Source of the DNA: Candidatus Oscillibacter excrementigallinarum
Lineage (GTDB): Bacteria > Bacillota > Clostridia > Oscillospirales > Oscillospiraceae
DNA length: 39,671 bases
NCBI GenBank assembly: GCA_019118245.1
Contig: DWZJ01000031.1
Location: 1 to 39,671, forward strand
Direction: 5' to 3'
Shown: positions 1 through 6,847 of the stretch, piece by piece
How the letters are laid out: every line of letters starts with the position of its first letter
Position numbering within the stretch: the first letter of the stretch is position 1
Notes under the pieces: generated by a model
What the model saw: the letters and a program-made list of their open reading frames with translations, nothing else
Told to the model about the DNA's origin: nothing
Database searches by the model: none
Translations under genes and position numbers: made by a program

Positions 1-13
1 CTTCTCTCTGTCC

Positions 14-193
14 TTCGGCCCTCGGGCCGAAAAAGTGGGTGTGGGCGTCAGCCCGCAAAAAGCGTTTGGCTGCCAGTGGCAAGCCAAACGCTCTGCTTGC
101 CCTGCCAAAAGGCAGGAAATCTCCGCCCGGATACTATGCAAACAGCATACTTGAGTTCCTCCCGGAAAGGAACTAAGATGGTCTTATCGACCA
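14..193 (+). ncRNA. Structured RNA, HEARO/omega-RNA-like, no IscB gene next to it
   Basis: Six main stem-loops lie in 180 bases: 14-31 (TTCGGCCC/GGGCCGAA), 61-92 (11 bp AGCGTTTGGCT stem with a nested TGCCA/TGGCA helix in its loop), 101-116 (CCTGCC/GGCAGG), 135-149 (TATGC/GCATA), 154-174 (AGTTCCT/AGGAACT) and 179-193 (TGGTC/GACCA). A short GGGC/GCCC helix near 43-54 is also possible. The density and order of helices, with purine-rich single-stranded linkers, fit a folded noncoding RNA rather than a terminator. From memory the arrangement resembles HEARO, the omega-RNA guide of IscB nucleases, whose guide lies at the 5' end; here that would be bases before about 14. In autonomous loci iscB follows downstream, but a kinase gene follows instead, so this would be a stand-alone copy. 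The structure is seen directly; the family name is an inference without a covariance search. Confidence 0.55.
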
Positions 194-217
194 GACAGTT
201 TCATGTGGAGGGACGAT

Positions 218-2581
218 ATGGCTGAGTGGAAAAATCTCTGCTACAACTGCTTCCAGGAGCGGGAGGCCCCGGAGGGTCCCTGCCCCTACTGCGGCTTCGA
301 CCTGGCGGAGAATGAGAGAAAATTCCCGGTGGCCCTGCGGGCCGGGACGGTGCTGGACGGCCGCTACATCGTGGGCCGAGTGCTGGGCCAGGGCGGATTT
401 GGTATTACATATCTCGCTTTGGACACCCAGCTGAACGCCAAGGTCGCCATCAAGGAGTTCATGCCCAACGACATCGCCACCCGCATCGGGACGACGGTAT
501 CCGTGGCCATGGACACCAAATCCGAGGAGTTCGCCTACGGCGCCGAGCGCTTCCAGGAGGAGGCCCGGACGCTGGCAAAGTTCATCGGCAATCCCAACAT
601 TGCGGCGGTCACCAGCTATTTCGACGAAAACGATACCTCGTATTTCGTCATGGACTACATCGAAGGCATCTCTTTCAAGACCTACATCGCCAACCATGGA
701 GGCAAAATCTCAGATGAAGAGACCCTCAACGTGATGATCCCCGTCCTGCGGGCCCTGACCGCCGTCCATGCGGAGGGATTCATCCACCGTGACGTAACGC
801 CGGACAATATCTACATCACGAAAGACGGTATGGTAAAGCTGCTGGACTTCGGTTCGGCCCGGTATTCCATCGGCGACAAGTCCAAGAGCCTGGACGTCAT
901 TTTGAAAGTCGGCTATGCGCCCAAGGAGCAGTACATCAGAAGAAGCCGCCAAGGCCCATTCACGGACGTGTACTCCTGCGCCGCGTGCTTCTACGCCGCC
1001 ATCACCGGCTTTCTGCCGCCGGAGGCGCTGGAGCGGCTGGACCATGACGAGCTGGTCCCCATTTCCCAGTGCGGCATCGACATTCCGGAGTATCTGGACA
1101 AGGCCATCTTGAAGGGCCTGGCGGTGCAGCCGGAGGACCGGTTCCAGAGCGCGGCGGAGTTCCTGGACGCCATCGAGAGTCAGCAGATCGTGGAGGTGCC
1201 GGTGTCCGGCGGTGCGGCGATGCCGACTCCGGAGAAGAAAAAGGTGAAACATGCCCTCATCGCCGGGATTGCGGCTCTGGTCGTGGTAGCCGTGGGCGTG
1301 GGCATGGCTCTGGGCGGGGGCGGCGGTTCCGGTAGCGGAGGCAGCGGGGGGAGAAACGACCGTCCCCTGCTGGAAGCGGAGGTGCCCTCCATCACCATCG
1401 CCGGGCAGGAGTACAGCACCGATCTGCAGAAGCTGGACTTACAGGACATGGGCCTGACGGACGCGGATATTCAGGATCTCAAGTACATGATCAACCTGTA
1501 TGACCTGCGGCTCAGCGGCAACAACATCACAGACCTGACGCCTCTGGCGGGGCTGACCCAGCTGGAGAACCTGATGCTAAAGGACAATCAGATCTCCGAC
1601 CTGTCGCCGCTCTCCGGCTTGACGGAGCTGCGGGAGCTGCAGCTCGGCACGGAGAACGTAGGGGTGAAGGACCTCTCCCCCCTGGCGGGGCTGACGAAGC
1701 TAGAATACCTCTCTCTTTCCGCCAAAATGGAGATCGAGGACCCATCCCCTCTGGAAAATCTCATAAATTTGAAGGAACTGACTGTAGAAGGCAGCCAGTC
1801 CGGCTACAGCAGGTGCTTCTCCGACATCTCTTTCCTGGAGAAATTGCCCAATCTGACAACGGCACATCTCAATGTCTCCGGTCTTGAGAGCTTGGACGGC
1901 CTTGAGAGGTCTGTCAATCTCACATCCTTGGAAGTACGCGGCTATAACCTGAACCTGACGGACCTCAGCGCCCTGTCCGGTCTCACAAACCTTCAGGAGT
2001 TAAGCATTACCGGCAGCGGCGGCGACAACTTCATCGCTTCTCCAGATCTGTCCTTCCTCTCCGGCATGAAGGATCTGCAAACCATACGAATCACCATGGA
2101 TAACGGTGGGTTCGGCAGTCTGGATGGGATCCAGGGTGCCGTTTCTCTGGTGGAACTGTATCTGGAAGGCGTGATGCCCGGTGCCGATTTCAGCGTACTG
2201 TCTGGCCTGACGAAACTCCAGTCTCTGCATCTCTATGGTGAAGGCATGGTTATTCCCACCGCGGAGAATCTGGATTTCCTGTCCGGTATGACCGACCTGC
2301 GGGAGCTCCATCTTGACCCGGACGGGCTCACGGACTTCTCCGGGCTGGCGAGCTGCACCCAGCTGCGGGAGCTTTATCTGCCTGCGCCCATGGACAGCCA
2401 GGACCTGCAGGTGCTCTCCGGCATGACGGAGCTGCAGACCCTGGAGTTCGAGGCAGACGGCAACATAGATCTATCTCCGCTGGCCGGGCTGCAAAACCTG
2501 CAGGAGGTCACGGTCCGCAGCAGCGACAAGATCGCCGACTGGTCGCCGTTGGACCATGTGCGGGTGGTAAATCCGTACTGA
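218..2581 (+). CDS. Membrane Ser/Thr protein kinase with leucine-rich repeats
   Basis: This is a predicted Hanks-type protein kinase of 787 residues. An N-terminal CxxC...CxxC zinc-ribbon-like segment (about residues 7-27) precedes the kinase domain (about 50-320). The domain shows a glycine loop GQGGFG, VAIKEF lysine, catalytic loop HRDVTPDN and DFGSAR. A single membrane helix near residue 350 and a Gly/Ser linker lead to roughly ten internalin-type leucine-rich repeats (LxxLxxLxxL, with DLSPLAGL-like units) that would lie outside the cell. The catalytic loop has Thr where HRDLKPEN has Lys, a substitution common in related bacterial kinases. I chose the ATG at 218 because GGAGGGA at 207-213 serves it; the in-frame ATG at 203 lies upstream of that site. 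Repeats probably bind a ligand and the kinase signals inward; substrate unknown. Confidence 0.88.
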   Translation: MAEWKNLCYNCFQEREAPEGPCPYCGFDLAENERKFPVALRAGTVLDGRYIVGRVLGQGGFGITYLALDTQLNAKVAIKEFMPNDIATRIGTTVSVAMDTKSEEFAYGAERFQEEARTLAKFIGNPNIAAVTSYFDENDTSYFVMDYIEGISFKTYIANHGGKISDEETLNVMIPVLRALTAVHAEGFIHRDVTPDNIYITKDGMVKLLDFGSARYSIGDKSKSLDVILKVGYAPKEQYIRRSRQGPFTDVYSCAACFYAAITGFLPPEALERLDHDELVPISQCGIDIPEYLDKAILKGLAVQPEDRFQSAAEFLDAIESQQIVEVPVSGGAAMPTPEKKKVKHALIAGIAALVVVAVGVGMALGGGGGSGSGGSGGRNDRPLLEAEVPSITIAGQEYSTDLQKLDLQDMGLTDADIQDLKYMINLYDLRLSGNNITDLTPLAGLTQLENLMLKDNQISDLSPLSGLTELRELQLGTENVGVKDLSPLAGLTKLEYLSLSAKMEIEDPSPLENLINLKELTVEGSQSGYSRCFSDISFLEKLPNLTTAHLNVSGLESLDGLERSVNLTSLEVRGYNLNLTDLSALSGLTNLQELSITGSGGDNFIASPDLSFLSGMKDLQTIRITMDNGGFGSLDGIQGAVSLVELYLEGVMPGADFSVLSGLTKLQSLHLYGEGMVIPTAENLDFLSGMTDLRELHLDPDGLTDFSGLASCTQLRELYLPAPMDSQDLQVLSGMTELQTLEFEADGNIDLSPLAGLQNLQEVTVRSSDKIADWSPLDHVRVVNPY

Positions 2582-2586
2582 TCCCC

Positions 2587-2618
2587 TGACCCAAACCGCT
2601 GACCCAGACTGGGGAAAA
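2587..2618 (+). repeat. Direct repeat copy 1, TGACCCA double motif (possible integrase arm site)
   Basis: Two TGACCCA motifs sit 14 bases apart, followed by AGACTGGGGAAAA. A nearly identical copy in the same orientation lies at 2854-2884, differing only by three single-base indels. The two copies flank a tRNA fragment and lie beside an integrase remnant, which is how arm-type binding sites of tyrosine integrases are arranged. The repeat is seen; the role is inferred. Confidence 0.6.
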
Positions 2619-2720
2619 TCCCCCTGGAGCGGAGAGGAACAACCTTCGGGTTTTGGGCAATTTTAGGCTCAAAAAGGCCCGGAAAGCACTGCGGTGCAGC
2701 GGACGGAGAAACCGACAGCA

Positions 2721-2766
2721 GCTCATAACCCGGAGGTCGTTGGTTCAAGTCCAGCCCCCGCAACCA
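2721..2766 (+). pseudogene. 3' half of initiator tRNA-fMet gene (attachment-site core)
   Basis: The segment reads from the anticodon loop (GCTCATAACC, anticodon CAT) through the variable region, T arm (GGTTCAAGTCC) and acceptor strand CCCCCGCAACCA with an encoded CCA end. The match is to initiator tRNA-fMet. The 5' half is absent: the bases before 2721 lack the CGGG strand of the anticodon stem, the D arm and the 5' acceptor strand. A 3' tRNA fragment of this kind is the usual footprint of an element that integrates in the 3' end of a tRNA gene. Confidence 0.85.
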
Positions 2767-2768
2767 TA

Positions 2769-2804
2769 AAATCACCGCTTTCCAGCCGGAAAGCGGTGAT
2801 TTTT
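2769..2804 (+). terminator. Terminator behind the tRNA fragment
   Basis: A perfect 15 bp stem (2769-2783 with 2788-2802) has an AGCC loop and runs into a T-rich tail. It lies 2 bases after the tRNA CCA end, as expected for a native tRNA terminator, and is symmetric enough to work in both directions. Confidence 0.8.
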
Positions 2805-2853
2805 ATTCACTTTTGCAACTTTTTTGGACGTCCCCGTTTTCTGGACACTTGGG

Positions 2854-2884
2854 TGACCCAAACCGTGACCCAGACGGGGCAAAA
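2854..2884 (+). repeat. Direct repeat copy 2, TGACCCA double motif (possible integrase arm site)
   Basis: This is the second copy of the repeat at 2587-2618, in the same orientation, with its two TGACCCA motifs 13 bases apart. It lies on the other side of the tRNA core and partly overlaps the T-run of the integrase terminator. Confidence 0.6.
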
Positions 2885-2917
2885 AATCGGCCCGGAGGCG
2901 GTATTTTCGCCTCCGGG
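2881..2917 (-). terminator. Terminator of the integrase remnant
   Basis: On the minus strand a 10 bp GC-rich stem (2908-2917 with 2891-2900) with a 7-base loop is followed, after CCGA, by six T residues (2886-2881). It starts 21 bases after the integrase stop codon. Confidence 0.8.
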
Positions 2918-2938
2918 CTTCCTGTCTTTTCTCTGGCG

Positions 2939-3271
2939 TCAGAGGGCATTCGCCAGAACTTTTCCCATGGTCTTCGCCGCTTCCTTCTGGGCCGATGTGG
3001 TGACGTGGGCATAGGTGTCCAGGGTGAACCCCGCCGAGAAGTGTCCCAGCATCCCGGACACCGTCTTGATGTCCACCCCGTTCTGAAGGGCCAGTGTTGC
3101 GAAGGTATGCCGGAGGTCGTGGAATCGAACTCTGGGCAACCCCGCCCGCTTCAGCACCCGGTGGAGCATGTGGAGCACGCTGTCCGGTGAGATGGGTCCG
3201 CCGGTAGGCGAGGGAAATACCCAGTGGCTGCCTCCCGCTTTTTTCTTCTGCTCTTTCAGGACGGCTAAGGC
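2939..3271 (-). pseudogene. Tyrosine recombinase/integrase, C-terminal remnant
   Basis: Reading in one frame from about 3271 down to the stop at 2939 gives roughly 110 residues of a phage or ICE-type tyrosine integrase. The catalytic signatures of the C-terminal domain are present: HDLRHTF (arginine), the GH dipeptide after LALQNGVDIKTVSGML, and the nucleophile tyrosine in DTYAHV. The upstream part reads ALAVLKEQKKK and then loses homology near 3271, so the N-terminal arm-binding and core-binding domains and the first catalytic arginine are gone. No credible start codon restores them. The gene points at the tRNA-fMet fragment, the normal position of an integrase next to its attachment site. 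It cannot be active as it stands. Confidence 0.85.
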
Positions 3272-3325
3272 AAATATCCTCGGCAGAAATATGCAGCGGA
3301 TTTTGGGCCTGTAATTTCATTGGAA

Positions 3326-3371
3326 AAATATGCGTATAGGAGGAAACAAGCCTCGTATGCGCATATTTTTT
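3326..3371 (+). terminator. Hairpin with T-run upstream of the ferredoxin gene
   Basis: AAATATGCG (3326-3334) pairs with CGCATATTT (3360-3368); GAGG/CCTC extends the stem across an internal loop, and T residues run to 3371. It ends 35 bases before the ferredoxin start. It may be a leftover terminator or a leader attenuator. Confidence 0.55.
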
Positions 3372-3405
3372 CAGAAATGAAACGAACCAAGGGAGGAGAT
3401 TAGAG

Positions 3406-3627
3406 ATGAATCGTGTCAAAATCGATGCGGAACGATGCAAAGCGTGCGGATACTGCATTTATTTCTGCCCCCAAAAATCCATTTTGAAGCAAGGGGAAAA
3501 CGTGAACCGAAAGGGATACCGATGCGCTGAGGTAGAAGCGCTGGCCGATTGCATCGCCTGCGGAATTTGTGCCACAGTATGCCCTGAAATTGCCATTTCT
3601 GTGGAGAGAGATATCACCGAACCATAA
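3406..3627 (+). CDS. korD: 4Fe-4S ferredoxin, 2-oxoacid:ferredoxin oxidoreductase delta subunit
   Basis: The 73-residue protein is a small two-cluster ferredoxin. It holds two CxxCxxCxxxCP motifs, one near residues 12-22 (KACGYCIYFCP) and one near 48-58 (IACGICATVCP), each expected to bind a [4Fe-4S] cluster. As delta subunit it would pass electrons from the oxidoreductase to free ferredoxin. A strong GGGAGGAG ribosome binding site lies about 9 bases before the ATG. The alpha-subunit gene follows after 36 bases, the standard korD-korA order. Base composition is visibly lower in GC than the flanking genes, which suggests a different origin. Confidence 0.85.
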   Translation: MNRVKIDAERCKACGYCIYFCPQKSILKQGENVNRKGYRCAEVEALADCIACGICATVCPEIAISVERDITEP

Positions 3628-3663
3628 ACCAGCAACGCAATATTGGCGAAGGAGAAATAAAAG

Positions 3664-4704
3664 ATGGGAAAAGAGATTTTGATTCAAGGAAACGCCGCAA
3701 TTGCGGAAAGTGCGATTCGCGCCGGCTGCAAGTATTATTTTGGGTATCCCATCACGCCATCCTCTGAAATTGCAGAATATTACGCGGAGCGCAATCATCA
3801 AAACGATATTGTCTATGTGCAGGCCGAAACCGAACTGGCGGCTTTCAACATGGTGGCGGGAGTTGCGTCTGTGGGAAAACTGGGCATGACCGCGACCTCT
3901 GGACCTGGATTTTGCCTTGGCGTGGATGCAATCTCTTTTATGGCCAGTGCCGGGCTGCCCGGTGTCGTAGTGGACTGCATGCGGCCCGGTCCTGGCGACG
4001 GTGAGATTCTTGCCGCGCAGGGAGACTATTTTCAACTGACGAAGGGCGGAGGACACGGGGATTACCGTACCATCGTTTTGGCGCCCTATTCCGTACAAGA
4101 GCTGGCTGACTATACGGTCAAAGCGTTCAATCTAGCGATCAAATACCGGAATCCGGTTATCTTGGTCAGCGATGGCATGCTGTCAAAGCTGTATGAAAAT
4201 GCAGTGCTGCCCGAGCCGCAGGACACGCCGGAAGTTCCGGATTGGGCGCTGCGGGGTGCCAAGGGGGACGATCACCGAACGATTGTAACCTGCGGCTATG
4301 GCCCGGAGCAGTGGGAGCGCCATTGTATGGACCTTCAGTCAAAATACCGCGAGATCCAGACGCAGGAGCAACGCTGGGAGTCCTGCATGATTGAGGATGC
4401 CGACCACATTGCCGTGGCCTATGGAAGCCTTGCCCGTGTCACGTTGGATATGGTGAAGGCCGCAAGAGAACAGGGACTCAAAGTGGGCATGATCCGGCCA
4501 ATCACGCTTTGGCCGTTCCCGGAAAAAGCATTTGCGGGACTGGACAAGCACTTTTTCGTAACGGAACTGAGCGCGGGACAAATGGTCGAGGATGTCAAAC
4601 TGGCCGTCAAAAATAAGGACCGCGTTTCCTTCTATGGAAGAATGGGCGGTAACGTACCGACAACGGAAGAGCTACTGAATCAATTTTATGCGGCGATCCA
4701 ATAA
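3664..4704 (+). CDS. korA: 2-oxoacid:ferredoxin oxidoreductase, alpha subunit
   Basis: The 346-residue product matches the usual length of the alpha (KorA/VorB-type) subunit of coenzyme-A-dependent 2-oxoacid:ferredoxin oxidoreductases. These cleave 2-oxoacids to acyl-CoA, CO2 and reduced ferredoxin. The N-terminal pyrimidine-binding domain shows the family motif GYPITPSSE (about residues 28-36) and a QAETELAAFN stretch that contacts thiamine diphosphate. The C-terminal transketolase-like domain follows from about 230. The enzyme also needs a beta subunit, which binds the thiamine pyrophosphate and an iron-sulfur cluster, and usually gamma. Neither is downstream: an unrelated gene begins 20 bases later. 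So either beta is elsewhere or this is a broken operon. Confidence 0.85.
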   Translation: MGKEILIQGNAAIAESAIRAGCKYYFGYPITPSSEIAEYYAERNHQNDIVYVQAETELAAFNMVAGVASVGKLGMTATSGPGFCLGVDAISFMASAGLPGVVVDCMRPGPGDGEILAAQGDYFQLTKGGGHGDYRTIVLAPYSVQELADYTVKAFNLAIKYRNPVILVSDGMLSKLYENAVLPEPQDTPEVPDWALRGAKGDDHRTIVTCGYGPEQWERHCMDLQSKYREIQTQEQRWESCMIEDADHIAVAYGSLARVTLDMVKAAREQGLKVGMIRPITLWPFPEKAFAGLDKHFFVTELSAGQMVEDVKLAVKNKDRVSFYGRMGGNVPTTEELLNQFYAAIQ

Positions 4705-4724
4705 GAGAGAAAGGAGTGAACGTG

Positions 4725-5363
4725 ATGAAGGTTGTTTATCAGTACACGGACATCGAACGTCCCAGCAAGAGCGGCAAAACCTACACCACAACCGCGTACA
4801 ATGAGGACGGCTACCTTGAGACCATTACATTTACGACTGCGGATGGAACGCCCTTCTACACCCTGACCGTGGACGGCGAGCTGGTCGAATACTTCTCCAC
4901 CAACGCGAGCGAAACCACCGCACCTAACGATGATCTCGGCTATATTTACAGCTTCGATGGAGACGATTGGATTTATGCGGCTAATAATGGGCAGTCCTAT
5001 GTTGACACCAATGCAGGCTCTCATGTCATGATTCAGACCGGCTACGTGGACGTTTCTGGTGGCATTACCAGTACGGACACGAACTGGAGTGTCTCGATTG
5101 AGGACGGGCCTCTTTCGTATCTCACTGAGGGAGACGAGTTCGATGTTGTTTTGACGTTCAATACTCCCGTTGTCTTTGACGAGGAAGCCTTTGAAAGCTA
5201 TGACTGGACTGTTACGGCAGATGGCGTTACCCTGACGTGCGAGGCTGAACTGACAACTGAGGGAACCGCTCAGGTGGCACCTGTTGTTACCATTCATGTT
5301 ACGGTTGAGAGCGTTACTGCCACTGTTTCTAATATGACAGCAAGCTTTGAATCAGTTGCCTGA
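4725..5363 (+). CDS. Hypothetical beta-rich acidic protein
   Basis: I do not recognise this 212-residue protein. It is acidic, very rich in Thr, Val, Asp and Glu, and its alternating hydrophobic pattern predicts mostly beta strands, like bacterial Ig-like or phage structural domains. There is no signal peptide, membrane segment or lipobox, and only one cysteine (near the C-terminus). I chose the ATG at 4725 because AAGGAG at 4711-4716 sits 8 bases before it; the GTG at 4716 overlaps that site. It lies 20 bases after korA and may share its transcript, but nothing in the sequence links it to the enzyme. It could be a cytoplasmic protein, or a detached piece of a larger surface or phage protein. 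Confidence 0.6.
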   Translation: MKVVYQYTDIERPSKSGKTYTTTAYNEDGYLETITFTTADGTPFYTLTVDGELVEYFSTNASETTAPNDDLGYIYSFDGDDWIYAANNGQSYVDTNAGSHVMIQTGYVDVSGGITSTDTNWSVSIEDGPLSYLTEGDEFDVVLTFNTPVVFDEEAFESYDWTVTADGVTLTCEAELTTEGTAQVAPVVTIHVTVESVTATVSNMTASFESVA

Positions 5364-5391
5364 AAACAAATTCTCAATAGCACTGTAAAGC

Positions 5392-5427
5392 AGGAAGCCC
5401 CCGCTCCGAATGGAGCGGGGGCTTCCT
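5392..5427. terminator. Bidirectional terminator between convergent genes
   Basis: A perfect 16 bp GC-rich stem (5392-5407 with 5412-5427) with a GAAT loop separates the plus-strand hypothetical gene from the minus-strand lipoprotein gene. Flanking T-runs are weak, so efficiency is uncertain. Confidence 0.7.
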
Positions 5428-5534
5428 CTCGTTTGCCGCTTTTTGCCCTTGATGGCCGGGGACGCCGCTTCCGGCTCCACGGCATGAAAGCAGGCCGCCG
5501 GCAAACGCCAGCGGCCTGTCCGCGCCTGTTCCGG

Positions 5535-5981
5535 TCATTGATACAGCTTCGGGATCCGGAAGCTCTGCTCGCCGTTCGCCTCGTCCGTCACCGTCCCGGC
5601 CGGGAAGAAGATCACAGGGTTCCCCTCCTCGTCCACCTCGAACTTGGTGGTCTCGTCGATGGTCACATAGTCGCTGAGGGGGGCGTTGTCCTCGATGGGA
5701 TAATACCGGATCTCGGGATTTTTCTCCATGCGGTTGCCCATCTGCATCGTGATGGTCTCTGTCAGGTAGGTCACATAGTCCTCACCCAGCAGGTCCGCCA
5801 GCGTGGCGTCCCCCCGCTCCGCCGCCGGCTCCTCCGTCTCCGGCGCAGCCGCAGACTCCTGTGGCGGGGTCTCCGGGGCCTCCTCGTCCTGCTCCGCGGC
5901 AGATGCCCCGCAGGCGGTCAGAAACAGCATGCAGAGCATCAGTATCAGCAGTGCCATGGTTTGCAGTCGTGCCTTTTTCAT
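5535..5981 (-). CDS. Small lipoprotein, possibly under the adjacent two-component system
   Basis: This is a 148-residue predicted lipoprotein. The signal peptide (residues 1-25) ends in a lipobox FLTAC, so Cys would be lipidated and the protein anchored to the outer face of the membrane. A Glu/Pro/Ala-rich linker (about 30-60) leads to a C-terminal domain of roughly 85 residues that I cannot place in a family. The start at 5981 is chosen over the longer frame because GGAGG lies 7 bases before it and the signal peptide begins there. It is the last gene of a minus-strand group behind a regulator, a kinase and a membrane protein. A box like the one in front of the regulator lies about 105 bases upstream, so regulator control is plausible. 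Confidence 0.75.
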   Translation of the reverse strand: MKKARLQTMALLILMLCMLFLTACGASAAEQDEEAPETPPQESAAAPETEEPAAERGDATLADLLGEDYVTYLTETITMQMGNRMEKNPEIRYYPIEDNAPLSDYVTIDETTKFEVDEEGNPVIFFPAGTVTDEANGEQSFRIPKLYQ

Positions 5982-6086
5982 CGTGATTCCTCCATTCCAA
6001 ATGCATCCGCAGCACCCGTCCGGGTGCCTGTTCCCTTTTGGTACCTTTACAATACCCCCGGTTTCCAGCAAAGTGGCCGCGGAACT

Positions 6087-6104
6087 GCATCGATTTTGCA
6101 TCAT
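6087..6104 (-). promoter_or_regulatory. Predicted response-regulator box B (upstream of lipoprotein gene)
   Basis: GCATCGATTTTGCATCAT holds two GCATC half-sites 11 bases apart in the same direction, the spacing OmpR/PhoB-family regulators recognise. It matches the box at 8949-8965 at 16 of 17 positions and overlaps the stop codon of the membrane-protein gene. Confidence 0.5.
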
Positions 6105-6847
6105 TTTGCCTGGGCCGTCTCCGAGGGCGTTCCCTCTCCGAAGAGGTCCCACGCAAATCCCAGGGGCTCTACGCTGATGCGCCCGCTGCGCGCCTCCACC
6201 GACGCGCTGTAGACCAGGCCGCCGGCGCCGTCCACCTCCCAGACAGCCGGGCCCCGCTGCCGGGTCTCCAGCCCCAGGCCGTCCCGGAAGGCCTGGCCCA
6301 GCGCTTCCGCCGTGCCCAGGTCCTCCCGGGCCGAGCGGAGCGTGCAGTCGATCCAGACCGGCAGTCCCGTCTCCTCGTCCACCGCCATCCAGAGGTCGTC
6401 CCGGCTGTCCGTCTCGCCCTGCAAGTACAGCATCCCGGCGGACAGTCCGCCGTCCGCCTGAACATACACCACGCGGCTGCCGCCCTGAAACGCCAGCGCC
6501 GTCCGGTCAAACGTCTCCGGCAGGACGCCCCACGCCGCCAGCTGCTCCACCGCCTGTCGGAACGTCTCCTCCGCTTTGGACCAGGTCTCTTCGTCCGCCT
6601 CCTCCAAGGGCTGGGTGGCGGAATAGACATCCAGGCCCGGGTAGCGGATGGCCCGGCCCAGCAGGCCCAGCTTTTCCGGCAGGGCGGCCTCCTGCGGCGT
6701 CAGGTCCTCCTGGGCCATGGGCTCCGTGTGGACGGCATCCAGTGTCTGCCGGTCCCGGAGCGCGGAGATCTGCCTGGGCAGCAGCACCGCCGCCAGCACC
6801 ACGACTCCCGTCAGAAGGGGGAGCCCCCACTTTTGCAGATGCTTCAT
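6101..6847 (-). CDS. Membrane-anchored extracytoplasmic protein
   Basis: The 248-residue product has one N-terminal membrane helix (about residues 8-23) with a positive start, then a soluble region that should lie outside the cell. No lipobox is present. The soluble part has mixed alpha/beta character and I do not recognise its family; its layout recalls accessory or regulatory proteins encoded with two-component systems. Its ATG overlaps the stop codon of the histidine-kinase gene in an ATGA, so translation is coupled. It may modulate the kinase sensor domain, but that is only inferred from the gene order. Confidence 0.7.
   Translation of the reverse strand: MKHLQKWGLPLLTGVVVLAAVLLPRQISALRDRQTLDAVHTEPMAQEDLTPQEAALPEKLGLLGRAIRYPGLDVYSATQPLEEADEETWSKAEETFRQAVEQLAAWGVLPETFDRTALAFQGGSRVVYVQADGGLSAGMLYLQGETDSRDDLWMAVDEETGLPVWIDCTLRSAREDLGTAEALGQAFRDGLGLETRQRGPAVWEVDGAGGLVYSASVEARSGRISVEPLGFAWDLFGEGTPSETAQAK

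Noticed and set aside
2721..2766. A complete tRNA gene
   Set aside because: Only anticodon loop to CCA is present; the D arm and 5' acceptor strand cannot be found upstream.
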